Both the position numbers and the translations under genes were made by a program. The notes beneath the pieces were generated by a model. It saw only the letters and a program-made list of their open reading frames with translations, made no database searches and had not been told where the DNA came from. 64,000 nucleotides of DNA from positions 62,001 through 126,000 of the forward strand of contig NZ_BMQN01000002.1 of the NCBI RefSeq assembly GCF_014648135.1, read 5' to 3'. This document shows positions 20,574 through 35,383 of this stretch, piece after piece. Source of the DNA: Deinococcus sedimenti (GTDB taxonomy: Bacteria > Deinococcota > Deinococci > Deinococcales > Deinococcaceae). The first letter of the stretch is position 1. Every line of letters starts with the position of its first letter.

Positions 20574-21022
20574 GCCTGCACCTCCGCGCCCGTCTGCGAC
20601 CCGTCCGGCTTCAGGGCATCCTCGTGCGCGTAGTCGCGCAGCACGTCACTGACGGTCACGACGCCCACCACGCGCCCCTGATCATCCACGACCGGCAGCG
20701 CGCCCACCCGGTGGGTGAGCATGGTGTGCGCCGCGTCCCGCGCGTCCGCGTCAGGGCGGGTCGTGAGCACCGAGCGGCGCATCACGTCCGCCACCGTCAC
20801 GGCCGCCAGCCGCGTCGTGGCCTCCCAGGGGGACAGGCTGGACACGCGGCTGGGCATCGCCTCGCGCACGTCACGGTCGGTGACGATGCCCACGAGCGCC
20901 GCGCCGTCCATCACTGGCAGGCGCCGGATGCCGCGCGAGCGCATCAGGTGCGCCGCGTCCGGCAGGGACAGGGTCGGGGCCGCCGTGATCACCGGGGCCG
21001 TCATCAGATCAAGTACTCGCAT
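20570..21022 (-). CDS. CBS-domain pair protein, first gene of the ba3 oxidase operon
   Basis: This 150-aa soluble protein consists of two tandem CBS motifs: residues about 1-60 (MTAPVITAAPTLSLPDAAHL...IRRLPVMDGAALVGIVTDRD) and about 75-135 (DVMRRSVLTTRPDADARDAA...RVGALPVVDDQGRVVGVVTVSD). CBS pairs bind adenine nucleotides and regulate attached or partner proteins. The start has GGAGGTG upstream. Its stop overlaps the subunit IIa start, so it is cotranscribed with the oxidase and might couple enzyme activity or assembly to the energy state, which is inference. Confidence 0.9.
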   Translation of the reverse strand: MRVLDLMTAPVITAAPTLSLPDAAHLMRSRGIRRLPVMDGAALVGIVTDRDVREAMPSRVSSLSPWEATTRLAAVTVADVMRRSVLTTRPDADARDAAHTMLTHRVGALPVVDDQGRVVGVVTVSDVLRDYAHEDALKPDGSQTGAEVQA

Positions 21023-21110
21023 GGAACACCTCCATGCCGTGAGGGTCCAGTGAGGGCATTACGAAGGCATTACGGAAGGGTCCGAGTTGGCCAGGGTCGG
21101 CCAGGACGAC

Positions 21111-21143
21111 AAAAAATGGGGCCCCGGTGAACTCCGGGGCCCT
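21111..21143 (-). terminator. intrinsic terminator of the BTAD regulator gene
   Basis: GGGCCCCGG (21119-21127) pairs with CCGGGGCCC (21134-21142). On the minus strand the stem is followed by CATTTTTT. It also insulates the oxidase operon. Confidence 0.85.
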
Positions 21144-21157
21144 TCATGCCAAGCGCG

Positions 21158-21901
21158 CTACTTGTCGCTTGTGGCGCCTGCCGGTCGGAAGGGAGCATTC
21201 ACGCAGGGCAACTCGCCGCCCTTGAGCTGCTCCGCGAACGCCACCGTTTCCGGCAGCGGCGTGTCCCCGATCTCGGTCAGGAGGTACTGCCGGTAGCGGC
21301 GGTAGTACTCGGTCGCCGCGTACCGGTCCCGGGTCATCGCCAGACACGCCATCAGCCGCTGGTGGTGGTCCTCCCCGATCAGCGGGTCGGTCTGCGCGGC
21401 CCGCACGAGGTCCTGCGCGGCCAACGGGCACTCGCGCGCCGCGCAGTGCAGCTGAGACAGGGTCAGGTGCGCCTCCACGACCGCCGCGCGGTGCGCCTGC
21501 CGCGCCTCCTGCACCCACTCGCCCGTCAGGTGCGGCAGGTACTCGCCGTCCGCGCACGCCAGCGCCCGGCGCAGCGCCGCCGTGTCACTGGCCGCCAGCA
21601 GGTCCGGGTTCAGCGCGTACCGCCCGCCCCGCTCGGTCACCGCCTCCGGGAAGTCCAGCGCGTGCCGCAGCCGGTGCAGCGCCACCCGGAAGCGGTTCGC
21701 GGCGGCCGGGGTGTCCTCCAGATCCCACAGGTCCCGCAGCAGGTCGTGCCGGTAGCGGCCGTCCGGGTGCGCGTGCAGATACCACAGCAGTTCCTCCGCA
21801 CTGCGCGCGGGCCACGCGACCGGCACGCCGCCGCGCAGCACCTCCGCCTGTCCCAGCGTGCGCAGCAGCCAGTCCCCATTCTGCCTGTCCCCGTCCGTCA
21901 T
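21158..21901 (-). CDS. BTAD-domain transcriptional regulator
   Basis: The 247-aa protein combines an N-terminal winged helix (about residues 10-95) with a bacterial transcriptional activator domain of TPR-like helices (about 100-235). The winged helix shows ARSAEELLWYLHAHPDGRYR followed by AANRFRVALHRLRHAL, the pattern of SARP/AfsR DNA-binding domains. The activator domain shows AALRRALACADGEYLPHL and ARECPLAAQDLVRAAQTDPL. It lacks the NTPase domain of AfsR. The ATG at 21901 gives the shortest frame that keeps the whole DNA-binding domain. It faces the acyl-CoA dehydrogenase gene divergently, 79 bases away, so it may control that gene. Target and ligand are unknown. Confidence 0.85.
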   Translation of the reverse strand: MTDGDRQNGDWLLRTLGQAEVLRGGVPVAWPARSAEELLWYLHAHPDGRYRHDLLRDLWDLEDTPAAANRFRVALHRLRHALDFPEAVTERGGRYALNPDLLAASDTAALRRALACADGEYLPHLTGEWVQEARQAHRAAVVEAHLTLSQLHCAARECPLAAQDLVRAAQTDPLIGEDHHQRLMACLAMTRDRYAATEYYRRYRQYLLTEIGDTPLPETVAFAEQLKGGELPCVNAPFRPAGATSDK

Positions 21902-21966
21902 GCCCGCCACCTCCTGCCCCCATGGTGCCACGTACAGGCGCGCGCAGGTGTCCCGCCCGCAGGGAG

Positions 21967-21972
21967 TACGCT
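21967..21972 (+). promoter_or_regulatory. -10 element of the acyl-CoA dehydrogenase gene
   Basis: TACGCT ends 8 bases before the ATG at 21981, with no ribosome-binding site between. Confidence 0.55.
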
Positions 21973-21980
21973 GGGGGCAC

Positions 21981-23119
<1,139 letters not shown>

Positions 23120-23123
<4 letters not shown>

Positions 23124-24181
23124 GCGCCTCGCCACCAGCGCAGGAAGGCGGGCAGGCGTTCACGCCACGCGGGTTCGTCGTGCCAGTGGCCCTCGCCGAC
23201 CGTGAAGCGCGCCTCGTGGACGTGCGGGGCGAGCTGCAAGGTCAGGTTGCGGGCCAGCGTGATGACCTCCTGCGCGCTCTGAATGCTGTTGCCCTCGTGG
23301 TCGCCCATATCCACCCACACGCGCGAGTGCGGGTCGCCGCGCCCGTCCATCCAGCGCAGGAACGCGAAGTCGGCGGGCCACACGGCGGGACTGAACACGC
23401 CCAGCGTGCCGTACGTGCCGGGGTCACGCAGACCCGCGTACGCGGTGATCAGCCCGCCGAAGGAGGATCCGGCCAGCGCGGTGTCCTGCGCGGGCACCGC
23501 GCCGAAGCGGGCGTGCAGGTGCGGCAGGAGGGTGCCTTTGATCCAGTCGGCGTACTCGTCCGCGCCGCTGTCGAAGCCGTTCAGTTCGAAGGGGAACGGC
23601 ACGTAGCGGCGGCTGCGGTCGTCGTTCACGGGCAGCGCGGTAATCCGGACCGGGTGCCCGGCGTCTGCGAGGGCCTGCGCGGCCCCGGCGGCGTCCCAGC
23701 TGTCCCCGGCGAAGGTCGGGGCCTCGTCGAACACGTTCTGGCCGTCGTGCAGGATCAGCAGCGGCAGCGGTCCCTCGTGTCCTTCGGGCCACCACAGGCG
23801 CACGGACTGCGCGCCCCAGGGGGCGTCCAGTACGGTCTCCTCGCGCGGTGGGGCGCTGCGCGGTGGACGGGTGGCCCCGCCGCTGGCGTCCTGCCAGCCC
23901 GCCACGGTCAGGAGCACAGTGGTGTCGCCAAGCACGGCGACGCGGTGCGCGCGGGCGCGGCCGCCCCAGGCGTCGCCCTCCTCGGCGGTCGTGCCGTCCG
24001 GGTTCACGCGGCGGACCTTCATCTGCGCCAGCAGGCCGTCCGGCAGGTCGGCGTGCAGCACCCCAGCCTGGAACGTCCAGTCCGTGGGGTCGTCGCTCCA
24101 GGCGCGGTGGTCGCCGGTCAGGAACAGCGTCCCCGGTGGGGTGCCGGGCGGCAGGGTCAGCTGGAAGGTCACGCGGGGCAT
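23120..24181 (-). CDS. esterase-family alpha/beta hydrolase with N-terminal starch-binding-like domain
   Basis: The 353-aa protein has two parts. Residues about 1-95 (VTFQLTLPPGTPPGTLFLTGDHRAW...GLLAQMKVRRVN) look like a beta-sandwich of the CBM20/CBM48 type. Residues about 120-350 form an Esterase D/enterochelin-esterase-like hydrolase. The nucleophile elbow is GSSFGG (Ser near residue 244), with a candidate acid in VDMGDHEGN and the His in GEGHWHDEPAW near the C-terminus. It has no signal peptide. TAGACT (24188-24193) ends 6 bases before the ATG. The substrate is unknown: Fes/IroE-type trilactones, sugar esters or others are all possible. Confidence 0.85.
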
Positions 24182-24333
24182 GCGGTCAGTCTAGGAGGGT
24201 CCGGTACGGGTGAAGGTCTCGTCAGCTTCGGGTGAGGGTTGTGTCAGGTGCGCGGGGGTAGGCTTTTGTCGTGGAGGACGAGGTTTGAAGTGATCCCGTC
24301 CGGGTCGGCTGCGGCTTGCCCCCACCCCGGAAA

Positions 24334-24354
24334 CTTGATATAGTCGCACTCAAG
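24334..24354 (+). promoter_or_regulatory. HAIR-type (HspR) operator and promoter region of lon
   Basis: CTTGATA-N7-ACTCAAG agrees at 12 of 14 positions with the HspR inverted repeat CTTGAGT-N7-ACTCAAG. The symmetry extends to AAACTTGA and TCAAGTTT (24331-24338 and 24350-24357). A TTGATA -35 lies within the site; no good -10 is evident. Confidence 0.7.
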
Positions 24355-24424
24355 TTTCCTGGATGCAGGAGTTTCAGGAACCCGCTCTCACCAAGACCCC
24401 ACCCGGGCGAAAAGGAGTTCCGAG

Positions 24425-26872
<2,448 letters not shown>

Positions 26873-26887
26873 CCGAACTTCCCGCTG

Positions 26888-26918
26888 CTCCCCGTCCACG
26901 CCGGACGGGGAGTTTTTT
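26888..26918 (+). terminator. intrinsic terminator of lon
   Basis: CTCCCCGTCC (26888-26897) pairs perfectly with GGACGGGGAG (26903-26912), a 5-base loop between, followed by six T residues. Confidence 0.92.
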
Positions 26919-26960
26919 GCTGCACTCGACGCGTGACCAGCCGCACTATCCTGCCAGGAC

Positions 26961-27893
26961 ATGCGCCGCCTGCTTCCTCTGCTCCTCCTGACCACCCTGA
27001 CCACCGCCCACGCCGCGTACTGTTTCCAGCACCCCCGCACGGATCTGACGCTTTACCCCAGACTCAGCGGCGCGCCTAGGCAGATCGAGGAGCAGATCAC
27101 CGTCGAACCGGCCTTCCGAACACTGGATTTCATCACGGCCCGTACGTCCTTGTACACCTACCAGGGCACGCAGGCTATTCAGGTGACCCACCGCCTGACC
27201 CCCGATGACCCGTCCTTTCCTCGCACCACGCTCTTCCAGGCGACCATCCGCCCGTCGGGTGCACTGGCCAGCCCCGCCACGACCCTGGCTGGCAGCTGGC
27301 GCTTCGTGATTCGGGGGAGCCTGACCGGTCCGGTGCCTCAGATCACCGCGGCTGACCTCGCCGCCGAGAAGGCGTCACCCATCAGCATCACGCTGGACGC
27401 GCAGGGTCGCCTGACGCAGTACAAGGGGGTCGTCCTGAATCCCGAAGCTGGCCTGATGGACGAGGTGCAGGTCAGCTGCGCGTACGCCTCCGCTCAGCGA
27501 ACCGTGCGCGAGGTCGTGAGTCTGGCCCGACGCACCCGCAGCGTCACGGACGCCCAGTTCGGCCCCGCCGGTGAACTGCTGAGCCTCAGCAGCACCGGAA
27601 CCACCCTTGACGGCTCCAACTCACCCCTGATCCCCACGGCAGAGACCTTCACATACGACAACGGCACATTAAGCCGGTCCGTTTTCAGCGTTGCTGGGCA
27701 GGCGAACTCCACCTTCGCGTACACCCTCACGTCCGGGCAGATCACGGGATACACCGTCCAGATCGGCGAGGGAGACAACGCGGTTCGTGAACGACATACT
27801 TTCACCAGGGATACGCATGGTAACTGGATCACGCACGAATACCGCCTCGGCAAGGCGCTTGTCGCGACCATCACGCGCCGCATCACGTACTGA
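26961..27893 (+). CDS. secreted protein of unknown function
   Basis: This is a 310-aa protein with a clear signal peptide (MRRLLPLLLLTTLTTAHA, cleavage probably after AHA) and a mature part rich in Thr, Ser and beta-strand patterns. Two Cys residues, near positions 21 and 174, could form a disulfide. I recognise no domain. The C-terminal half (TFTYDNGTLSRSVFSVAG...WITHEYRLGKALVATITRR) resembles the short strand repeats of RHS/YD-type proteins, but this is weak. TATCCT (26947-26952) ends 8 bases before the ATG. GC content is somewhat lower than in neighbouring genes, which may mean more recent acquisition. Confidence 0.75.
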   Translation: MRRLLPLLLLTTLTTAHAAYCFQHPRTDLTLYPRLSGAPRQIEEQITVEPAFRTLDFITARTSLYTYQGTQAIQVTHRLTPDDPSFPRTTLFQATIRPSGALASPATTLAGSWRFVIRGSLTGPVPQITAADLAAEKASPISITLDAQGRLTQYKGVVLNPEAGLMDEVQVSCAYASAQRTVREVVSLARRTRSVTDAQFGPAGELLSLSSTGTTLDGSNSPLIPTAETFTYDNGTLSRSVFSVAGQANSTFAYTLTSGQITGYTVQIGEGDNAVRERHTFTRDTHGNWITHEYRLGKALVATITRRITY

Positions 27894-27934
27894 ATGGGCC
27901 TGAACGGACGCGTGGGGCGCGCTATCCTATGCGT

Positions 27935-28462
27935 ATGAGTGCGCCTGTGACGTTCCTGGTGGCCAGCCCGCACCTGCGCGGCAGCCTGTTCGAGGGAACC
28001 GTGATCCTGCTGCTGGAGCACGACACGAAGGGTGCGATGGGATTGATCGTGAACGCGCCCATGACCCAGAGCGTGCAGGACCTCATGCCGGAACTTGCGG
28101 GGCACCCGGAGGTGGCGTGGCTGGGCGGGCCGGTGGACCCGACGCTCGGCTGGTGTCTGTACGCGCAGCCGGTGGATATGGAGGGTGAACTGCGCCTGCT
28201 GCCGGGCCTGACGGTGTCCAGCAGTCTGGATGTGCTGCGGGCGGTGGAGCGCAGCGGGCAGCCGTTCATGCTGGTGCTGGGGTACGCCGGGTGGGGTGCG
28301 GGCCAGCTGACCGACGAGGCGCGCGAGGGAACGTGGGTGTGGGTGGAGCAGACCACGCCGGAGCTGCTGTGGGACGTGCCCGCAGGGGACCGCTGGCAGT
28401 CGGCGCTGGACCGGCTGGGTGTGGACGCGTCGCGGATCGTGCCGGGCGGCGCGCAGGCCTGA
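27935..28462 (+). CDS. YqgE/AlgH family protein
   Basis: The 175-aa protein matches the UPF0301 (YqgE/AlgH) family along its length. It shows FLVASPHLRGSLFEGTVILL at the N-terminus, HDTKGAMGLIVNAPM near residue 32, and the GGPVDPTLGWCLY and FMLVLGYAGWGAGQLTDE segments. The family is soluble and of unclear biochemical role despite its name. The ATG at 27935 is preferred to one at 27929 because TATCCT (27923-27928) ends 6 bases before it, the spacing seen for other leaderless genes here. The following ppk gene is 126 bases away and has its own ribosome-binding site. Confidence 0.93.
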   Translation: MSAPVTFLVASPHLRGSLFEGTVILLLEHDTKGAMGLIVNAPMTQSVQDLMPELAGHPEVAWLGGPVDPTLGWCLYAQPVDMEGELRLLPGLTVSSSLDVLRAVERSGQPFMLVLGYAGWGAGQLTDEAREGTWVWVEQTTPELLWDVPAGDRWQSALDRLGVDASRIVPGGAQA

Positions 28463-28535
28463 GTCGCGTGACCTGATTGCGATCGCGCAGCGCCCGGTGA
28501 ACCCGGGTTGAGGACTCCCTGGTGGGTGACCGTGC

Positions 28536-28541
28536 TGTAAT
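28536..28541 (+). promoter_or_regulatory. extended -10 of ppk1
   Basis: TGCTGTAAT, an extended -10 (TG-N-TGTAAT), lies about 48 bases before the ppk1 ATG, which has AAGGAG upstream. No good -35 at 17 bases is seen. Confidence 0.4.
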
Positions 28542-28588
28542 GCGGTGACGGCCCGCTGACGTTCGTCCCGTTTACTGCTCAAGGAGTC

Positions 28589-30709
28589 ATGACTGTGCCT
28601 GCTGATAAGTCTCTGTCCGTTCGTTCTGGTTCCTCGCGCGTCCGCTTGCGGCGAAAGGAGGAATCCGGGAAGGGCGAAGTGCGGACGTACAGCACGGTCG
28701 CCAATCCGGACAGTCCCTTCCTGAACCGGGAACTGTCGTGGCTGGCGTTCAACGAGCGGGTGCTGGCCGAGGCGCGCGATGAGCGCAACCCGCCGCTGGA
28801 ACGACTGAAGTACGCGGCGATCTGCGGCAGCAACCTGGATGAGTTCTTCATGGTGCGTGTGGCGGGGGTGCACCGGCAGATTGCGGCGGGCGTGAACACG
28901 CCGGGCCCGGATGGCCTGCTGCCGCGCGAGACCCTGGCGCTGGTGCGCGAGCGGACGCAGGTGATGCTGCGCGAGATCGAGCGCGTCACCCGTAAGACCC
29001 TGCGGGATCTGAACGCGGCGGGCGTACGGTTCGCGCGCGTGGCGGACCTGGGCAAGCGCGCGCGGGCGCAGCTGCGGGAGCATTACCTCGCCGAGATTCA
29101 GCCGGTGCTGACGCCGCTGGTCGTGGATCCCAGCCACCCATTCCCATACCTGAGCAACCTGAGCCTGAACCTCGCGGTGCTGCTGGACGGGGGCGAGGGT
29201 GAGGATCCGGAGTTCGCGCGGGTGAAGGTGCCGGTGGGCGTGTTGCCGCGCGCGGTGTGCGTGGGTGACACGATTGTGCTGCTGGAAGACGTGATCGCCG
29301 CGCACATCGGGGAGTTGTTCAAGGGTCGCGAGGTGCTGGCCGCGCATGCCTTCCGCGTGACCCGCAACACTGACTACGAGTTCGAGGAGGAGGAAGCCGA
29401 GGACCTGCTGGCCACCATCGAGGACGGGTTGCGGCGGCGGCGGTTCGGGTCGGCGGTGCGCCTGGAGGTGATGCGGGACACGCCGGGCGGTATCACGGCG
29501 TTCCTGCAGGAGCGGCTGCGGCTCGCGCCGGAGGACATCTTCCAGCTGGACGGTCCCCTCGGGTCGGCGGACCTGATGGGCCTGCCCGTGAAACGCCCGG
29601 ATCTCGGCTTCCCGGAGTACGCGCCGGCCGTCCCCGATCTGGACGGTGACGAGGACAGCGGGATCTTCGACACGTTGCGGCAGGGGGACGTGCTGCTGCA
29701 CCACCCGTACGACGGCTTCACGAACATCCTGGATTTCCTTGAAGAGGCCAGCCGGGACCCGCAGGTGCTGGCGATCAAGCAGACGCTGTACCGCACTGGG
29801 GACGACCCCAGGCTCCTGGCGGCGCTGCGTACGGCGGCCGAGAACGGCAAGCAGGTCGTGGCGCTGATTGAACTCAAGGCCCGGTTCGACGAGCAGCGCA
29901 ACATCTCCTGGGCCAGGAAACTGGAACGGGCCGGGGCGCACGTCGTGTACGGCGTGGCGGGCTTGAAGACGCACGCGAAGGTCACCATGATCGTCCGCCG
30001 CGAGGAGGGCGGGCTGCGCCGCTACGTGCACATCGGCACTGGGAACTACAACGCGAAGACGGCGCGGTTGTACACCGATCTGAGCCTGCTGTCCGCCAAC
30101 CCGGATCTGGGTGCGGACGTCGCGGAACTGTTCAACCACCTGACCGGCTACGCCGAGGCCGAGTACACGCAGCTGCTGGTCGCGCCGGATACGGCCCGGA
30201 CGGGCTTCGAGGCGCTGCTGGAGCGGGAGGCCGCGCATGCCCGCGACGGTCAGGACGCCTGGGTGCGCGTGAAGGTCAACCAGCTGACCGATCCGGGCAT
30301 GGTCGAGGCGCTCAGCCGGGCGTCGCAGGCGGGCGTGCGGGTGGAACTGATAATCCGTGGGGTGTGCTGCCTGCGGCCCGGCGTGCCGGGCGTGTCGCAG
30401 AACGTGCGGGTGCGCAGCCTCCTGGGCCGGTACCTGGAGCACGCCCGCGTGTACGCGTTCGGGAACGGTGGCGGTCCAGAGGTGTATTTCGGCAGTGCCG
30501 ACTGGATGAGCCGCAACCTGGACCGCCGGGTCGAGGTGATCGCTCCGGTGCTGGACGACCGGCACCGCGAGGCCTTCCTGAGCATCCTGGATACCGAGTG
30601 GTCGGATACGCGCGGGTCGTGGGAACTGAACGCGGACGGCGAGTACATGAAGATCCCGGGGGATTTCAGCGCGCAGGCCACCTTCGCGGCGGCACGTCAC
30701 CCGCTGTAA
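28589..30709 (+). CDS. ppk1: polyphosphate kinase 1
   Basis: PPK1 makes inorganic polyphosphate from ATP reversibly. The 706-aa protein has the standard four-domain structure. The N-terminal domain opens [20 protein letters not shown], with [14 protein letters not shown] next. The head domain carries the autophosphorylated His, probably in [15 protein letters not shown] (near residue 460), with [10 protein letters not shown] after it. The second C-domain has [15 protein letters not shown] and [16 protein letters not shown]. An unusual basic N-terminal extension of about 40 residues precedes the conserved part. AAGGAG stands 5 bases before the ATG. A strong terminator follows. Polyphosphate is linked to stress tolerance and manganese chemistry in Deinococcus, which is background knowledge. 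Confidence 0.97.
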   Translation: MTVPADKSLSVRSGSSRVRLRRKEESGKGEVRTYSTVANPDSPFLNRELSWLAFNERVLAEARDERNPPLERLKYAAICGSNLDEFFMVRVAGVHRQIAAGVNTPGPDGLLPRETLALVRERTQVMLREIERVTRKTLRDLNAAGVRFARVADLGKRARAQLREHYLAEIQPVLTPLVVDPSHPFPYLSNLSLNLAVLLDGGEGEDPEFARVKVPVGVLPRAVCVGDTIVLLEDVIAAHIGELFKGREVLAAHAFRVTRNTDYEFEEEEAEDLLATIEDGLRRRRFGSAVRLEVMRDTPGGITAFLQERLRLAPEDIFQLDGPLGSADLMGLPVKRPDLGFPEYAPAVPDLDGDEDSGIFDTLRQGDVLLHHPYDGFTNILDFLEEASRDPQVLAIKQTLYRTGDDPRLLAALRTAAENGKQVVALIELKARFDEQRNISWARKLERAGAHVVYGVAGLKTHAKVTMIVRREEGGLRRYVHIGTGNYNAKTARLYTDLSLLSANPDLGADVAELFNHLTGYAEAEYTQLLVAPDTARTGFEALLEREAAHARDGQDAWVRVKVNQLTDPGMVEALSRASQAGVRVELIIRGVCCLRPGVPGVSQNVRVRSLLGRYLEHARVYAFGNGGGPEVYFGSADWMSRNLDRRVEVIAPVLDDRHREAFLSILDTEWSDTRGSWELNADGEYMKIPGDFSAQATFAAARHPL

Positions 30710-30726
30710 CGCACCTCCGTCTGCGG

Positions 30727-30764
30727 GGAGGGGAGACGGCATTGACCGCTCCCCTCCTTTTCTC
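30727..30764 (+). terminator. intrinsic terminator of ppk1
   Basis: GGAGGGGAG (30727-30735) pairs with CTCCCCTCC (30749-30757), followed by TTTTCTC. Confidence 0.85.
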
Positions 30765-30784
30765 TCGTATGTGGTGCAGGGCGA

Positions 30785-30813
30785 TAAGAAACCCCCGGTG
30801 CGAACACCGGGGG
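30785..30813 (-). terminator. intrinsic terminator of rpsA
   Basis: CCCCCGGTG (30792-30800) pairs with CACCGGGGG (30805-30813). On the minus strand the loop is TTCG, a very stable tetraloop, and the stem is followed by TTTCTT. Confidence 0.88.
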
Positions 30814-30831
30814 CCCTGGAAGTGCGGGGGT

Positions 30832-32514
<1,683 letters not shown>

Positions 32515-32632
32515 GAACTCCTGTCCTCCTGGGTGCGGGCGCTTTGCGGCGTCCGTACCGGCCTGATACCTGCTTCCGTCCCGGGTCTCCCGAGCCCTGG
32601 GGCGCGGGGGTGGGCGGGGGCGGCAACACCTC

Positions 32633-32662
32633 AGTGTACCAGAGTTCAGAGTGTTGCGGCAA
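32633..32662 (-). promoter_or_regulatory. rpsA promoter
   Basis: TTGCCG (32657-32662) and TACACT (32633-32638) lie 18 bases apart on the minus strand. The leader is about 110 bases long, so S1 autoregulation through its leader is possible. Confidence 0.6.
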
Positions 32663-32741
32663 CTGCGCTGTGAACGCGGTCCAGACGGGTTGTACAGCTT
32701 CACGTCAAGGAATCCGCTCCCACGCAGGTCAGGGGGGGTGC

Positions 32742-32771
32742 TTGACGAGTCAGCTGGCGTGCCTCTATACT
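32742..32771 (+). promoter_or_regulatory. tRNA-Gln promoter
   Basis: TTGACG (32742-32747) and TATACT (32766-32771) are separated by 18 bases, about 50 bases before the tRNA. Confidence 0.75.
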
Positions 32772-32819
32772 CCCTCACGCTTCACCTGATGGCGAAGCAC
32801 GTCAGAGCAGGACCCGTGT

Positions 32820-32893
32820 TGGGGCATCGTCTAATGGCAGGACACCAGTCTCTGACACTGTCGATCTAGGTTCGAGTCCTAGTGCCCCAGCCA
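32820..32893 (+). tRNA. tRNA-Gln (anticodon CUG)
   Basis: This is a 74-base tRNA with encoded CCA. The acceptor stem is TGGGGCA/TGCCCCA, the anticodon loop CTCTGAC carries CTG, and the T arm is CTAGG-TTCGAGT-CCTAG. The first anticodon-stem pair (C27/U43) is a mismatch. Its own promoter and a T-tailed terminator flank it. Confidence 0.93.
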
Positions 32894-32898
32894 GCACA

Positions 32899-32925
32899 CC
32901 CACCCGCAAGGGTGGGTTTTGTTTT
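32899..32925 (+). terminator. intrinsic terminator of tRNA-Gln
   Basis: CCCACCC (32899-32905), GCAA tetraloop, GGGTGGG (32910-32916), then TTTTGTTTTG. Confidence 0.9.
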
Positions 32926-32994
32926 GTCGCCTGCCGTGAGTGTGGGTGAGATCACCCCCAACGGCGTGGAAGCGCTGCCACATCGCCGGTGTCT

Positions 32995-33000
32995 TAGACT
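32995..33000 (+). promoter_or_regulatory. -10 element of treS
   Basis: TAGACT ends 7 bases before the treS ATG at 33008, with no ribosome-binding site, so the mRNA is probably leaderless. Confidence 0.55.
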
Positions 33001-33007
33001 CCGGAGC

Positions 33008-34666
<1,659 letters not shown>

Positions 34667-34853
34667 ACCTGCCCCCCACATGAATGCTCCGTTGAAACCC
34701 TCGAGCCGCGCAGAACGAAGAGGCGTGCGGCAGTGAAGTTGCCCCCCCCGGTGCCTCCGTGGGCCGAGCGAACCCGACGGGAGCCGTCTGACCGCTGCAC
34801 CCACGCGTGCGGGCAGGCGGTCCGCGTCACGGCCAGCCGCAGCCCAGGGAAGC
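34667..34853. other. spacer between treS and a convergent gene
   Basis: This 187-base stretch has no gene I can support. It contains an imperfect hairpin opening GACCGC and closing GCGGTC (34789-34821) that could act as a terminator for either side. Confidence 0.35.
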
Positions 34854-35363
34854 TCAGGCCGGGTGCAGCAGGGTGCTGCGGGCCTCCAGCGCGATGCTGC
34901 CCGTCCGGTCCAGACGGTCCACCACCGCGTCGAAGGTCCAGTCCTGCGCCCACACCCGCTTGACCGCCTGCAGGACCGCCGTGCCCGGTGGCAGCAGCGG
35001 CGCGTCCTCGGCCTGCGCCCCGTCCGCACGGCGCACCCGCACCACGCCGCCCGCCGGAAGGTTCGCGCGGGCCAGCGTCCGGTAGAACGCCTGCACCGCG
35101 TCATCCATCAGGTAAGACGTGCGGATCAGCGCCTGCGCCTGCACCGCCAGGGGTTCCAGGGCGTCCTCGTCGATGCGGGCCGGGCGGATCGGGGCGAAGA
35201 GCCGCCGCAGCTGCTCGGGCAGGTTCCCCCCCCGGTAGAAGGCCTCCTCGAACGCGGGCGGGACGATCACGCCCGGCGTGCCCACCGTCAATAGGCGGGT
35301 CACCTCGGCCAGCTCGGCCGGGGGCAGCGGGTGAGGAGCGCGGGCCTCCGCGAAGGTCAGCAT
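34854..35363 (-). CDS. hypothetical protein, 169 aa, paired with a REC-Roadblock regulator
   Basis: This is a soluble, mostly helical protein of unknown family, beginning [20 protein letters not shown]. The start at 35363 is favoured over a longer frame because TATGCT (35370-35375) ends 6 bases before it. A run of Leu/Ala-rich helices ([30 protein letters not shown]) is followed by a short beta-like stretch ([11 protein letters not shown]). It lies 20 bases downstream of the REC-Roadblock gene on the same strand. It may be cotranscribed with it as well as having its own promoter, and could be its output partner, which is inference only. Confidence 0.7.
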   Translation of the reverse strand: MLTFAEARAPHPLPPAELAEVTRLLTVGTPGVIVPPAFEEAFYRGGNLPEQLRRLFAPIRPARIDEDALEPLAVQAQALIRTSYLMDDAVQAFYRTLARANLPAGGVVRVRRADGAQAEDAPLLPPGTAVLQAVKRVWAQDWTFDAVVDRLDRTGSIALEARSTLLHPA

Positions 35364-35383
35364 GCCCGCAGCATAGGCCCCGC

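Noticed and set aside
27929..27934. ATG six bases upstream of the yqgE start
   Set aside because: It begins directly after the TATCCT hexamer, before any likely transcription start. The ATG at 27935 fits better.
27494..30742. A 1082-codon open frame opposite the secreted gene, yqgE and ppk1
   Set aside because: It runs through three well-supported genes on the other strand and has the Arg/His/Pro-rich composition typical of antisense frames in high-GC DNA.
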